Assembly (NCBI GenBank): GCA_026129305.1
Contig: JAHCII010000001.1
Coordinates: 278,270-342,269, forward strand
DNA: 64,000 nucleotides
From: Anaerolineales bacterium
GTDB lineage: Bacteria; Chloroflexota; Anaerolineae; Anaerolineales; UBA11579
Direction of reading: 5' to 3'
The position numbers were made by a program, and so were the translations under genes. This document shows, in pieces, positions 34,703-42,459 of this stretch (positions are counted from its first letter, which is position 1; each line of letters begins with the position of its first letter). The notes under the pieces are model-generated. The model worked only from the letters and a program-made list of their open reading frames with translations. It had not been told where the DNA came from and ran no database searches.

Positions 34703-35450
34703 GGTGCAGCTCCCAGGGTTCAAAAGTCGCCTCGCCGGCGCATACGGGAATCTCCTCAGCGTTCTGGCGATGGTTCAAGACCAGGCCAAAATAAGGGCTG
34801 GGGTCGTAGGTGTTGCGGATATCCAATTCATTGAGGAACTCGCCATCGTCATCTTTGACGACCGAAAAATGCAGATGCAAACCGGTGGGGGCGGCCGGGT
34901 CCCCGGAATAATTGCCCATATAACCCAGGAAGGTGCCGGCCTCTACATACACCTCATGGGTATCCGGCGGGAAAGCCTCTGAGACAAAACTCTGGCCCTG
35001 CTGGTCCGCCAGATGGGTGTAGTAGGTCCAGATCTGCCGGCCGGGCTGCAGCGGGTCGCTGGGGATGCGGATGATGACGGTGGATTTCCAATCCGCCTGA
35101 CGGGTCAGGTAGCCTGGGTAAACGGCGTAGATCGGCGTGACCCCGGGCTGGGTGCCGGAAAAAATGTCAACGCCCGAATGGCGATGGCCGAGGCGATAAG
35201 ACTCATCCCACAGACCCAGGATGACGCCCGTGGTGGGGAAGGCAAAAGGCGCCTCTCCGCAGCGCAAGCCGGGCTGCAAAGCATAGCGTTCAAATATCTG
35301 ACGGCTGGTGTGGATCTCCGAGAAATACGCCCAACGGCCGATGGGCCGGAAGTAATTGCGATAGATGTATAGGCCGGCCGCCCCAGCCAGGACAAGCAGC
35401 ACAGGAATGGCCAGAAGGGTCGGCATAGGCCAGGCTTTGCGCCGCTTCAT
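34689..35450 (-). CDS. Membrane-anchored M23-family (LytM) peptidase
   Basis: 253 residues. One N-terminal membrane helix (about 12-30) is followed by an extracytoplasmic M23 domain. HRHSGVDIF (about residue 100) supplies the first zinc ligands and GLHLHFSV (about 190-197) the HxH motif; YYTHLADQ and GTFLGYMGNYSG are also typical. The class cleaves peptidoglycan cross-bridges or binds peptidoglycan. It overlaps the EthD-like gene by four bases upstream and the SDR start by 14 bases downstream, so all are cotranscribed. Confidence 0.87.
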   Translation of the reverse strand: MKRRKAWPMPTLLAIPVLLVLAGAAGLYIYRNYFRPIGRWAYFSEIHTSRQIFERYALQPGLRCGEAPFAFPTTGVILGLWDESYRLGHRHSGVDIFSGTQPGVTPIYAVYPGYLTRQADWKSTVIIRIPSDPLQPGRQIWTYYTHLADQQGQSFVSEAFPPDTHEVYVEAGTFLGYMGNYSGDPAAPTGLHLHFSVVKDDDGEFLNELDIRNTYDPSPYFGLVLNHRQNAEEIPVCAGEATFEPWELHHDGP

Positions 35451-35803
35451 GCCGGGCCAGTGGGAGGCGCGGCGGGCGCATCCCCCATAAAAGCCGCCAC
35501 TTCGTCTTCCAAGTGGTCAGCCAGCAGCAGGGTGACCTTGCCGCCGCTGATCTGCTGCAGGACCTGGCCGGCGTGCTCTCCTTCAGGAGAACCCATCGCC
35601 TGGCCGGCAGCGGTCAGCGAGTCGAAATAAAGTTCATGGATCAGATGAGCCTGGAAGGCACCGTGCAGGACGCGGTCCACACGGCTGGTGACCTCGCGGC
35701 GCAGGCCGGGCATGCGCTCGGCCGCCGCCAGGAACAGCGGCCACTGGCTGTCGAATTCAGCCGGGTGGTCTTGGGGTTCGATCAGAATGACCAATTTGTA
35801 CAT
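35447..35803 (-). CDS. EthD-like dimeric alpha/beta-barrel protein
   Basis: 118 residues from ATG 35803 (MYKLVILIEPQDH); a GTG nine bases upstream is less likely. YKLVILIEP, ERMPGLRREVTSRV and HLIHELYFDSLTAAGQAMGSPEGEHAGQVLQQI follow the EthD/ferredoxin-like pattern, small proteins often linked to breakdown pathways. The function here is not known. It is the first gene of the EthD-M23-SDR-enoyl-CoA hydratase unit. Minus-strand TATAAT at 35814-35819 leaves ten bases before the ATG. Confidence 0.7.
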   Translation of the reverse strand: MYKLVILIEPQDHPAEFDSQWPLFLAAAERMPGLRREVTSRVDRVLHGAFQAHLIHELYFDSLTAAGQAMGSPEGEHAGQVLQQISGGKVTLLLADHLEDEVAAFMGDAPAAPPTGPA

Positions 35804-35845
35804 GGAGTTCACGATTATAACCTTGGCAAAAATTGAGGCCCGCGC

Positions 35846-35873
35846 TTGACACCAGCGCCACCCCGCGTATGGT
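35846..35873 (+). promoter_or_regulatory. Canonical sigma-70-type promoter
   Basis: TTGACA at 35846-35851, a 16-base spacer and TATGGT at 35868-35873. This is one of the few promoters in the window with a perfect -35. It would start transcription about 28 bases before ATG 35908. Confidence 0.65.
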
Positions 35874-35907
35874 AATATTCGCCACTGTAAGGCAGTCTGA
35901 CTATCTG

Positions 35908-36288
35908 ATGCAAGAGAAAATCACCATTATTGAAGGTCCTTCACCCACATTTGAAATTGTGGACGAAGGCTGGTCTACCGGAGTGCTGGAAGGCCCGACA
36001 CTCTACGGGGTGGCGCTGACCCACTTGCGTACCTTCAACGGTCGCGAACTGGTGGAGCGCTGCCATCGGGCCTGGAACAAACAGGACAGCATCCAACTCG
36101 AATACCGCGATGAAGACGGCCTGACCAAGGAAGCGCCCATCGTCGCCGCTCGGGCGGCAGAGACCGCCGAGGGCGAAATGCTGATGCTATGGGTGCGCCT
36201 GCCGGACGAAGAGATCGAACTGGCCATCGGCTACGAAGACGATGATATGGACGACAGCGACCTGGATGAAATGGACCCGCTGGTCTAG
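35908..36288 (+). CDS. Conserved hypothetical acidic protein
   Basis: 126 residues (MQEKITIIEGPSPTFEIVDEGW...). No known domain recognised. It is predicted cytosolic, mixed alpha/beta, with LVERCHRAWNKQDSIQLEYR, MLWVRLPDEEIELAIGY and a strongly acidic tail (EDDDMDDSDLDEMD). The start is chosen downstream of the TTGACA/TATGGT promoter; in-frame codons further upstream lie inside that promoter. A very strong terminator follows, so it is monocistronic. My impression is that similar proteins occur across Anaerolineae, but this was not checked. Confidence 0.75.
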   Translation: MQEKITIIEGPSPTFEIVDEGWSTGVLEGPTLYGVALTHLRTFNGRELVERCHRAWNKQDSIQLEYRDEDGLTKEAPIVAARAAETAEGEMLMLWVRLPDEEIELAIGYEDDDMDDSDLDEMDPLV

Positions 36289-36316
36289 ATTAGCAAAGTA
36301 GACCCATGTGAAAGAC

Positions 36317-36348
36317 AAAGCGCAATGCGAACCGCATTGCGCTTTTTT
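36317..36348 (+). terminator. Rho-independent terminator
   Basis: AAGCGCAATGCG / CGCATTGCGCTT, a perfect 12-bp stem with loop AAC, followed by TTTTTTG. Confidence 0.93.
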
Positions 36349-36409
36349 GTTGCCCGCCTGGATACCGTTAGAATACCTGCAACCCATCCCCTGAACAAAT
36401 GGAGTTGCC

Positions 36410-37186
36410 ATGAGCGAAGAGACAATTTTGCGCGATGTCAAAGACGGTGTGTTGACCCTGACGCTGAACCGGCCTAAAGCCAACGCCTTTGACTCACCCA
36501 TGGTGGCCAAGCTGCAGGGCTTCCTGAAGGACGCCGCCAAAGATGCGGCAGTGCGCAGCCTGCTGCTCAAGGCGAATGGCAAGCTGTTCAGTGCCGGCCA
36601 GGATGTGACCGAGTTTGGTGAGGGCGAACACCTCTCCTTCCGCCAGCACTTGCAGAGGAACTACAATCCGCTGGTGCTGCAGATGCGCCAGCTGGAGAAA
36701 CCGATCCTGGCGGCCATCCAGGGTCCGACAGCCGGTGCCTCGTTGGGCATTGCCCTGGCCTGCGACCTGCGCATCGGCACGCCGGCGGCCAAGTTCGTGG
36801 TCGGCTTTGGCGGCATCGGCTTGGCGCCGGATTCGGCCGTCTCGCTGATGCTGCCCAGCCTCATCGGGTTGGGCCGGGCGGCGCAGGCGACCTTTTTCAA
36901 TGAGCCGATCAACGCCGAGCAGGCGCTGGCCTGGGGTCTGTTGAACGCTGTGGTGGCGGAAGAAGAGCTGGAGCAGACCAGCTGGGACTGGGCCGCCCGC
37001 CTGGCGCAAGGCCCAGTGGGGGCGATGGGTTACGCCAAGCGTGACTTCAACAAGGCCAATCTGGCCAACCTGGAAGAAGTGCTGGATTACGAGGCGTACA
37101 CGCAGGAGATCGCCGCGCAGGGCGCCGACCATCAGGAGGGCCTGGCGGCCTTCCTGGAAAAGCGCGAACCCAAGTACATGAAATAA
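36410..37186 (+). CDS. Enoyl-CoA hydratase/isomerase family protein
   Basis: 258 residues of the crotonase fold: LTLTLNRPKANAFDSPMVAKL, FSAGQDVTEF (oxyanion loop), ILAAIQGPTAGASLGIALACDLRIG and FGGIGLAPDSAVSLMLPSLIG. The Glu pair of true hydratases is not conserved (AGASLGIALAC and GIGLAPDSA), and the pattern is nearer to PaaG/1,2-epoxyphenylacetyl-CoA isomerase-type members in which an Asp acts. So isomerase rather than hydratase activity is more likely. GGAG precedes the ATG, and a TAGAAT lies about 30 bases upstream. A strong bidirectional terminator follows. Confidence 0.85.
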   Translation: MSEETILRDVKDGVLTLTLNRPKANAFDSPMVAKLQGFLKDAAKDAAVRSLLLKANGKLFSAGQDVTEFGEGEHLSFRQHLQRNYNPLVLQMRQLEKPILAAIQGPTAGASLGIALACDLRIGTPAAKFVVGFGGIGLAPDSAVSLMLPSLIGLGRAAQATFFNEPINAEQALAWGLLNAVVAEEELEQTSWDWAARLAQGPVGAMGYAKRDFNKANLANLEEVLDYEAYTQEIAAQGADHQEGLAAFLEKREPKYMK

Positions 37187-37189
37187 CAA

Positions 37190-37214
37190 AAAGCCCCGCC
37201 AATGGCGGGGCTTT
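37190..37214. terminator. Bidirectional terminator
   Basis: AAAGCCCCGCC / GGCGGGGCTTT with loop AAT, flanked by A- and T-rich ends, between the convergent enoyl-CoA hydratase-like and membrane-protein genes. Confidence 0.93.
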
Positions 37215-37229
37215 GTTTTTAAAGAAAAC

Positions 37230-37589
37230 TTACTTGGGCAGTTGCGAAGCCCGCTTAGCCAACGACTGGCCCAGGAACATAACGCCAATGCCAAAAATGG
37301 GGTGCAGGGCTTTGACGATGTCTGACATGCCCGGACCGCGCAGCAGGAAGCTCTGGGCGGCCAGCATGGCAAAGGCCAGCAGGCTGAGGCCGGTGATACG
37401 GCTTCCCATTTTGCCGGCAACCGACAGGACCAGCATCAGCAGCAGGGCCAAAAGCATCAGGTTGCCGCCCATGGCATGGTAACTGCTGGGCAACACATTA
37501 AAGTAAGCCGCGCCAATCAGGGCGATTTGGACAAAGCCCCAAAAGAAGACGGCTTTGCCCAAGCCAATAAACAGGTTGCGTATTTGCAT
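37230..37589 (-). CDS. Four-helix membrane protein (DUF6220-like)
   Basis: 119 residues from ATG 37589, with GGAGG seven bases upstream. Hydrophobic helices at about 8-27, 38-58, 62-82 and 88-106; MQIRNLFIGLGKAVFFWGFVQIALIGAAYF and HPIFGIGVMFLGQSLAKRAS frame the protein, a layout like DUF6220 proteins. No catalytic residues are evident; the function is unknown. TATAAT on the minus strand at 37634-37639 gives a leader of about 40 bases. Neighbours do not suggest a pathway. Confidence 0.75.
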   Translation of the reverse strand: MQIRNLFIGLGKAVFFWGFVQIALIGAAYFNVLPSSYHAMGGNLMLLALLLMLVLSVAGKMGSRITGLSLLAFAMLAAQSFLLRGPGMSDIVKALHPIFGIGVMFLGQSLAKRASQLPK

Positions 37590-37650
37590 AAATATGCCTC
37601 CAATCAAGAATCAAAAAATACAGCGTGACCTTGATTATAAGAGGCAAGGG

Positions 37651-38307
37651 TTATTTGCGGGCAGAGGAAAAGGCTTGGTAAGTCTCCAGCAGAGACAGCA
37701 GCACCTGGTTGGTGAAGGCGTCCATGCGGCGGGCCATGTCCGCCCAGGCTTCTGCCGAGCGGATGGCGGCTTCCTCGTAGGAACCCAGCAGCGCCTCTTG
37801 CAGCGCATTGCGGAAGAAGAGGAAGGCGCGTGTAGCCTGTACTGAGTCCAGACCGTGGCGGCGACCCAGGGTGGCGTAGTCGTAGCCCATGGCGCGCGCT
37901 TCGGCCTGGCCGACTTCGTCGTCCGAGGCCAGGAAAGTGTTGAGGCCCTGCATCAGCTTGCGGCCGCTGCGGGCGTATTCCCCGCGGGCGGCCTCGTCCA
38001 GCTTTTGGTACCAGTCCTGCTGGGCCAGGGCACCTTCGCTGATCTGCACACGTGTGTAGCCCAGGGCACTCTGCACCAACTGGGCGGCTTCGGCCTTGGA
38101 GGCGTTGGCGCGCTGCGACTTGGCCCACAAGTCCAGCTCCTGGCGGCGGAAACGACGGTGGCCGCCCTGGGTGCGGTGGCTGGGCAGGTGGCCGCGGTCG
38201 GCCCAGTTGCGGATGGTGCTGGGGTGTACGCCCAGCCAGTCAGCGACTTCGCTAAGGGTCAGCCAGTCGGTATTCACTCGGTCGGGGGGATTGATCATTG
38301 TGTCCAT
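37651..38307 (-). CDS. HTH (excisionase/MerR-type) regulator with RsbRD-like sensor domain
   Basis: 218 residues. N-terminal winged helix TLSEVADWLGVHPSTIRNWADRGHLPSHRTQGGHRRFRRQELDLW (about 17-61), the BldC/excisionase-type MerR head. The rest is helical; DEAARGEYARSGRKLMQGLNTFLASDDEVGQAEARAMGYDYATLGRRHGLDSVQATRAFLFFRNALQEALL resembles the non-heme-globin RsbT co-antagonist (RsbRD) N-terminal domain, a possible signal sensor. An inverted repeat CTCGTTGA/TCAACGAG spans its own -10 region, suggesting autoregulation. Targets and signal are unknown. Confidence 0.78.
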   Translation of the reverse strand: MDTMINPPDRVNTDWLTLSEVADWLGVHPSTIRNWADRGHLPSHRTQGGHRRFRRQELDLWAKSQRANASKAEAAQLVQSALGYTRVQISEGALAQQDWYQKLDEAARGEYARSGRKLMQGLNTFLASDDEVGQAEARAMGYDYATLGRRHGLDSVQATRAFLFFRNALQEALLGSYEEAAIRSAEAWADMARRMDAFTNQVLLSLLETYQAFSSARK

Positions 38308-38309
38308 TT

Positions 38310-38345
38310 CTCGTTGAATGCGAACCTACAAATTCTATCAACGAG
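38310..38345 (-). promoter_or_regulatory. Operator-like inverted repeat over the HTH regulator promoter
   Basis: CTCGTTGA (38310-38317) and TCAACGAG (38338-38345) flank a minus-strand TAGAAT. A symmetric pair around a -10 just ahead of a regulator gene is the usual picture of an autoregulatory operator. Confidence 0.5.
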
Positions 38346-38635
38346 CGATAAGGGCAATCAATGGAGGTTTTGGAAGTTAGCGATTAGCTGTCAGCTTTCA
38401 GCGCTCAGCTATCAGATGTAAGTTCCAAGCCATAAGCTATAAGCCGGCCAAGCCAAACCGTGTCGCTCTGAGCGAAAGCGAAGAGCTTTCGAAGCGCTAA
38501 TTGAATACGCAAGCCAGCTGATAGGAAGCCACTCGGCATTCGTCATTGCGGATACGATTACTGTGAGCATTTTGCGGGAGGAATTTTGTTTTTGTAGGGA
38601 CGGGGTTACCCCACCCCTACCAGTTCAGGAAAGCG
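38346..38635. repeat. Gene-free stretch with dispersed repeat-like elements
   Basis: No coding sequence is seen. It contains degenerate AGCTNTCAGC-type tandem text (about 38375-38420), a block TGTCGCTCTGAGCGAAAGCGAAGAG (split: TGTCGCTCTGAGCG then AAAGCGAAGAG, 38461-38485) related to sequences at 40932 and 41044-41070, and a hairpin GTAGGG...CCCTAC (38594-38620) downstream of the dus gene that may end its transcript. Confidence 0.5.
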
Positions 38636-39610
38636 TTACGCCGGAGCAAGCTCGGCGACCGACATCTGGTCCACCAGCCGAGTGAAATCGGCTGCGGTTT
38701 GGCTGGTAAGCAGCTGCTGGCGCTGCTCGACGCTCAGGCGGAAGGGGCTGATGTAGCGACTGGCGTGTTTGCGGAAGAGCACCAGACCGCGCTGCGCACC
38801 GTAAAACTCCAGCATGCTCTCCAAGTGCGCCAGCATGGTCTCGCGTACTTGCTCGGCGGGAACATCCTCGCGGTCCAGCCCGGCGAAGATCCAGGGATTG
38901 CCGATGGCGCCGCGCCCGATCATGACCGCATCGCAGCCGGTGAAGCGGCGCATGCGGGCGATGTCGGCCAGCGTGCGCACATCGCCGTTGCCAATGACCG
39001 GTATGCTGAGGGCGGCCTTAACTTCGGCGATGGCTTCCCAATTGGCCTCGCCGCTGTAAGCCTGCTTTTTGGTGCGGCCGTGCACAGCCAGCAGCTGGCC
39101 GCCGTTGTCCTGCACGATGCGGGCGATCTCCAAGTAGTTGAGGCTGTCATCGTCCCAGCCCAGGCGCATCTTGCCGGTGACCGGGATGTCCAACGCTCGG
39201 CTGAGGGTGCTGAAGATCTGGGCCACCTTGGCCGGCTGGCGCAGCAGTCCGGCGCCGGCGCCGCGGCCGGCGACGGTTTTGGCAGAGCAGCCCATGTTGA
39301 CGTCAATAATGTCCGGTTCGTGTTGGCGCAGGCGTAGGGCCGCTTGCAGCAGGCGGGCCGGGTCGTCGTCGAAAAGCTGGAAAACCATTGGGCGCTCAGC
39401 GGCGGTGTAGGCGATCTTCTGCGGCACGGAGGGATGGCCCTGCATGACATCGATGGCGTTTATGAACTCCGAATAGCTCATCGCCGAGCCCAGGCGGCGG
39501 GCCATGGCGCGGAAAGGCAGGTCGGAGAAGCCGTCCATCGGCGAGAGGATCGCTTCGCCGTAGACCGGCAGGTCGCCTACATAGAAGGAAGGGCTACTCT
39601 GAGCGCTCAT
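38636..39610 (-). CDS. dusB: tRNA-dihydrouridine synthase
   Basis: 324 residues of the Dus family: FMN-binding LSPMDGFSDLPFRAMARRLG, DVNMGCSAKTVAGRGAGAGLL with the catalytic Cys (about residue 105), GKMRLGWD, AVHGRTKKQAYSGEANWEAI, VIGNGDVRTLADIARM and VMIGRGAIGNPWIF. It reduces uridine to dihydrouridine in the tRNA D-loop; the exact subtype (DusB-like) is assumed from bacterial distribution. Minus-strand TATACT eight bases before the ATG and no SD. The divergent M29 aminopeptidase gene starts 53 bases away. Confidence 0.9.
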   Translation of the reverse strand: MSAQSSPSFYVGDLPVYGEAILSPMDGFSDLPFRAMARRLGSAMSYSEFINAIDVMQGHPSVPQKIAYTAAERPMVFQLFDDDPARLLQAALRLRQHEPDIIDVNMGCSAKTVAGRGAGAGLLRQPAKVAQIFSTLSRALDIPVTGKMRLGWDDDSLNYLEIARIVQDNGGQLLAVHGRTKKQAYSGEANWEAIAEVKAALSIPVIGNGDVRTLADIARMRRFTGCDAVMIGRGAIGNPWIFAGLDREDVPAEQVRETMLAHLESMLEFYGAQRGLVLFRKHASRYISPFRLSVEQRQQLLTSQTAADFTRLVDQMSVAELAPA

Positions 39611-39618
39611 GCCTTGCT

Positions 39619-39624
39619 AGTATA
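39619..39624 (-). promoter_or_regulatory. -10 element of the dus gene
   Basis: TATACT on the minus strand, eight bases before the ATG and no Shine-Dalgarno sequence; near-leaderless. Confidence 0.5.
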
Positions 39625-39663
39625 CTGTGCGCACTCGACAACCTTCATTTCCCAAGGTGACCT

Positions 39664-40926
39664 ATGATCCCGGATTTCGACAAAAAGCTTGACCTGTACG
39701 CTGAACTTATCCTCAAAGTCGGTTTGAACCTGCAGCCTGGCCAGAAGCTGGTCGTCAGCGGCAAAAACCTGTTCCGCGGCGCGCCGCTGCGTTCCGCCCC
39801 GCTGGTGCGCCGCATCGCCGCCCGGGCCTACCAAATGGGCTCACCGCTGGTGGATGTGATGTGGGACGACGACCAGACGCAGCTGATGCGCTTCCAGCAC
39901 GCCCGGCGCGACGCTTTTGGCGAATTTCCCAGTTGGCGCACCCAAGCCTTGTTTGATTACGCCAACAGCGGTGCGGCGATCGTTTCGTTTTATGGGGAAG
40001 ACCCCGACCTGCTCAGTGGTCAGGACCCCAAGCTGGTGACCCAGGCCCAGCGCACCATGGAACAGCACATGCAGTCCCAAATGGAACTGCTGATGAAGAA
40101 CGCCTATGCCTGGCTGCTGGCCGCCGTGCCGCATCCGGCCTGGGCGGCCAAGGTCTTCCCGGACCTGCCGGCCGAGCAGCAGGAAGACGCCCTCTGGGAG
40201 CAGATCTTCACCCTCTGCCGGCTGGACCAGCCCGACCCGCTGGCTGCCTGGCAGGCGCACATCCAGCAACTCAACGAAGCCAGCACCTACCTGAACGAGA
40301 AACAGTACGACGCACTGCATTACACCGGCCCAGGTACTGACTTCACCGCCGGCCTGCCTGCTGGGCATATATGGAACAGCGCCCAGTCCGACACACTGGG
40401 CGGCATCACCTTTACGCCCAACCTGCCCACGGAGGAAGTTTTTACCCTGGGCCACAAGGACCGCGCCGAAGGCCAGCTGGCGGCCAGCATGCCGTTGAGC
40501 TACGGCGGGCGCCTGGTGGAGGACTTCAGCCTGACTTTCAAAGATGGTCGCGTGACCGATGTGAAGGCCAAGAAGGGCGAGGAAGTGCTGCGCGACATTC
40601 TGGCCAGCGACGACGGCGCCGGCCGGGTGGGCGAGATCGCCCTGGTGCCGCACAGCTCGCCCATCGCCCAGTCCGGTGTGCTGTTCTACAACACGCTGTT
40701 TGATGAGAATGCCGCCAGCCACATCGCCATTGGCCGCGCCTACCGCTTCACGTTGGATGGCGGCGAGGCGATGAGCGGCGAGGATTTTGCTGCCGCTGGT
40801 GGCAACGACAGCCTGGTGCATGTGGACTTCATGATCGGCTCGGACAAGATGGATATAGACGGCATCACCAAGGACGGGTCCCGCGAGCCGCTGATGCGCC
40901 AGGGTGAGTGGGCGTATAAGAATTAG
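39664..40926 (+). CDS. M29-family aminopeptidase
   Basis: 420 residues of the thermophilic aminopeptidase T/AmpS family: MIPDFDKKLDLYAELILKVGLNLQPGQKLVV at the start, NLPTEEVFTLGHKDRAEGQL (metal-binding Glu region, about 255-275), EIALVPHSSPI (about 325-335), FYNTLFDENAASHIAIGRAY with metal-ligand Glu and His, and the C-terminal VHVDFMIGS. It is a cobalt/zinc/magnesium exopeptidase releasing N-terminal residues, working after the M3 endopeptidases. The ATG follows an AAGGTGA Shine-Dalgarno with a good spacing. Confidence 0.93.
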   Translation: MIPDFDKKLDLYAELILKVGLNLQPGQKLVVSGKNLFRGAPLRSAPLVRRIAARAYQMGSPLVDVMWDDDQTQLMRFQHARRDAFGEFPSWRTQALFDYANSGAAIVSFYGEDPDLLSGQDPKLVTQAQRTMEQHMQSQMELLMKNAYAWLLAAVPHPAWAAKVFPDLPAEQQEDALWEQIFTLCRLDQPDPLAAWQAHIQQLNEASTYLNEKQYDALHYTGPGTDFTAGLPAGHIWNSAQSDTLGGITFTPNLPTEEVFTLGHKDRAEGQLAASMPLSYGGRLVEDFSLTFKDGRVTDVKAKKGEEVLRDILASDDGAGRVGEIALVPHSSPIAQSGVLFYNTLFDENAASHIAIGRAYRFTLDGGEAMSGEDFAAAGGNDSLVHVDFMIGSDKMDIDGITKDGSREPLMRQGEWAYKN

Positions 40927-40929
40927 CCT

Positions 40930-41075
40930 ATCGTGTCTTTCTGAGCGCCCTTGCGGCAAAGCCGCAAGGGCTGCGAAGAAGTTTCACTGCCCAGGCAAAG
41001 AACTTGCTAGATGGCGCACCTGTTTGAGACTAGCATCATGAAAGCCCTTCGCTTCGCTCAGGGCGACACACATGA
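40930..41075. repeat. REP-like palindromic intergenic element
   Basis: CGTGTCTTTCTGAGCG at 40932-40947 is followed by a perfect 10-bp hairpin CCCTTGCGGC/GCCGCAAGGG (40948-40970) and GCGAAGAAG. At 41044-41070 the minus strand reads TGTGTCGCCCTGAGCG then AAGCGAAGGG, the same family inverted. A third copy is at 38461-38485. No gene is present. Confidence 0.55.
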
Positions 41076-41091
41076 ATGAACGAGGAAAAGG

Positions 41092-41738
41092 ATGGAAGCA
41101 TTCGAGATTAATGACAAGCAACATCAGGGCTACCTGGCCCTGCCGCCTGAGGGCCGCGGCCCGGGGCTGCTGCTTTTACATGCCTGGTGGGGGCTGACCG
41201 ACCTTTTCACCAAGCTGGCCGACAAGCTCGCTGCCGAAGGCTTCGTGGTCTTCGCCCCGGACTTCTTCGCCGGCGCGCAAACCGCCGACGTCGCCGAGGC
41301 GGAAAAGCTGGTGACCGCCGCCGAAGAGGATTTCCCCGCCATGGCAGCCTTGGCCGCCGCGGCGGCTGCCTACTTGGCAGCTCACCCGGCGGTGACCCGC
41401 GAGAAGCTGGCGTCAGTGGGCTTCTCCTTCGGCGCGGCTACGCGCTGGTGCTGGATGAGGGCATGCCAGACGCTTTTGAGCGCGTGGTGTTGTTCTACGG
41501 TATGGCCGGCGCCGATGTGAGCAAGAGCAAAGCGCATATCCTGGCCCACTATGCCGAAAACGATCCGTTCGAGTCCACCGAAGCAGCTCGCGCCATGCAG
41601 GCGCCCAACCTGGAAGTGCACATTTACCCCGGCACGGACCATTGGTTCTTTGAGCACAACCGCCCAGATGCGTATAACGCCGAAGCCGCCGAGCTGGCCT
41701 GGCAGCGTACGCTAGCCTTCTTGAAGGACGAGAGCTAA
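41092..41738 (+). pseudogene. Dienelactone hydrolase-family protein, frameshifted
   Basis: Frame 1 (41092 onward) encodes MEAFEINDKQHQGYLALPPEG, LLLLHAWWGLTDLFTKLADKLAAEGFVVFAPDFF and the nucleophile elbow SVGFSFGAA. The homology then continues in another frame from about 41440 (ALVLDEGMPDAFERVVLFYG, ILAHYAENDPFES with the acid, GTDHWFFEHNRPDA with the His) to a stop at 41738. Adding one base after GCGGCT near 41439 would restore a full protein of about 215 residues with a complete Ser-Asp-His triad. Either a real one-base deletion or a sequencing error. The nucleophile is Ser, where classical dienelactone hydrolase has Cys. Confidence 0.85.
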
Positions 41739-41755
41739 AAACGCGGACGCGACCT

Positions 41756-41849
41756 AGCCCATAGCGCTGGGCTGACTGAAAACCTGGTTCGTGACCAGGG
41801 CTGCCCGCCTCTTATAGGGAACCACGGTGTTATTATTTTCACCGTGGTT
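41756..41849 (+). promoter_or_regulatory. Structured leader with terminator/operator upstream of bioY
   Basis: Three stem-loops: AGCCCA/TGGGCT (41756-41773), CCTGGT/ACCAGG (41783-41799) and AACCACGGTG/CACCGTGGTT (41820-41849), the last followed by TTTCTTT and then directly by the bioY Shine-Dalgarno GGAGGAG. A terminator-shaped hairpin immediately before an SD suggests attenuation of bioY. Alternatively the third element is a palindromic operator around a TATTAT -10. It matches neither the BirA operator consensus nor a riboswitch class I know. Confidence 0.5.
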
Positions 41850-41869
41850 TTTCTTTGGAGGAGACTGCT

Positions 41870-42439
41870 ATGCAACAAGTCTTGGCTGAAAAAGTACTGA
41901 CCCGCTCCGGCGCCAAACCCGGCGTCCTGGCGGATGGCTTGCTGATCCTACTGGGTGGGCTGTTCATCGCCGCCTTGGCCCAGGTGCGTATCCCGCTGCA
42001 GCCGGTGCCGATCACCGGTCAAACCCTGGCTGTGCTGCTGGTGGGCATGGCGCTGGGCAGCCGGCGCGGCCCGCTGGCCGTTCTGGGCTATCTGGGCATG
42101 GCCGGCGCCGGCCTGCCCTTCTTTACTGGCGCGCAGGCCGGCCTGGCTTACATGGCCGGCCCCACAGGCGGCTATCTGCTGGGGTTCATCCCCGCCGCCT
42201 GGCTGGTGGGTTGGCTGGCCGAACGCGGGTGGGATCGCAGTTTATGGACCACCCTGGCAGCGATGGCGCTGGGCAACCTGGTGATCTACATCTTTGGCAT
42301 TGCCTGGCTGCAAACCCTGATGGGCGGCTGGTCGCAAGCTTTGGCGGCTGGCCTGTATCCTTTTCTAATAGGTGATACCATCAAGGCCTTACTGGCCGCC
42401 CTGCTGTTGCCAGCAGCCTGGAAGTTGGTAAAGAACTAA
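41870..42439 (+). CDS. bioY: Biotin transporter BioY (ECF-type S component)
   Basis: 189 residues from ATG 41870 with GGAGGAG upstream. About six membrane helices; the family markers VRIPLQPVPITGQTLAVLLVGMALGSRRG, MAGAGLPFFTGAQAGLAYMAGPTGGYLLGFIPAAWLVGWLAERG and the C-terminal LYPFLIGDTIKALLAALLLPA are all present. It captures biotin at the membrane, alone or with ECF AT modules that are not in the window. Biotin import fits with the biotin-dependent carboxylase subunits in the same region. It follows a structured leader and is followed by a DAK2-like gene. Confidence 0.95.
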   Translation: MQQVLAEKVLTRSGAKPGVLADGLLILLGGLFIAALAQVRIPLQPVPITGQTLAVLLVGMALGSRRGPLAVLGYLGMAGAGLPFFTGAQAGLAYMAGPTGGYLLGFIPAAWLVGWLAERGWDRSLWTTLAAMALGNLVIYIFGIAWLQTLMGGWSQALAAGLYPFLIGDTIKALLAALLLPAAWKLVKN

Positions 42440-42459
42440 TCTAAAGTACGAGGAAAAGA

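Noticed and set aside
41820..41849. BirA operator before bioY
   Set aside because: The palindrome has AACC/GGTT ends but not the TTGTNAACC-N14-16-GGTTNACAA pattern known for BirA sites.
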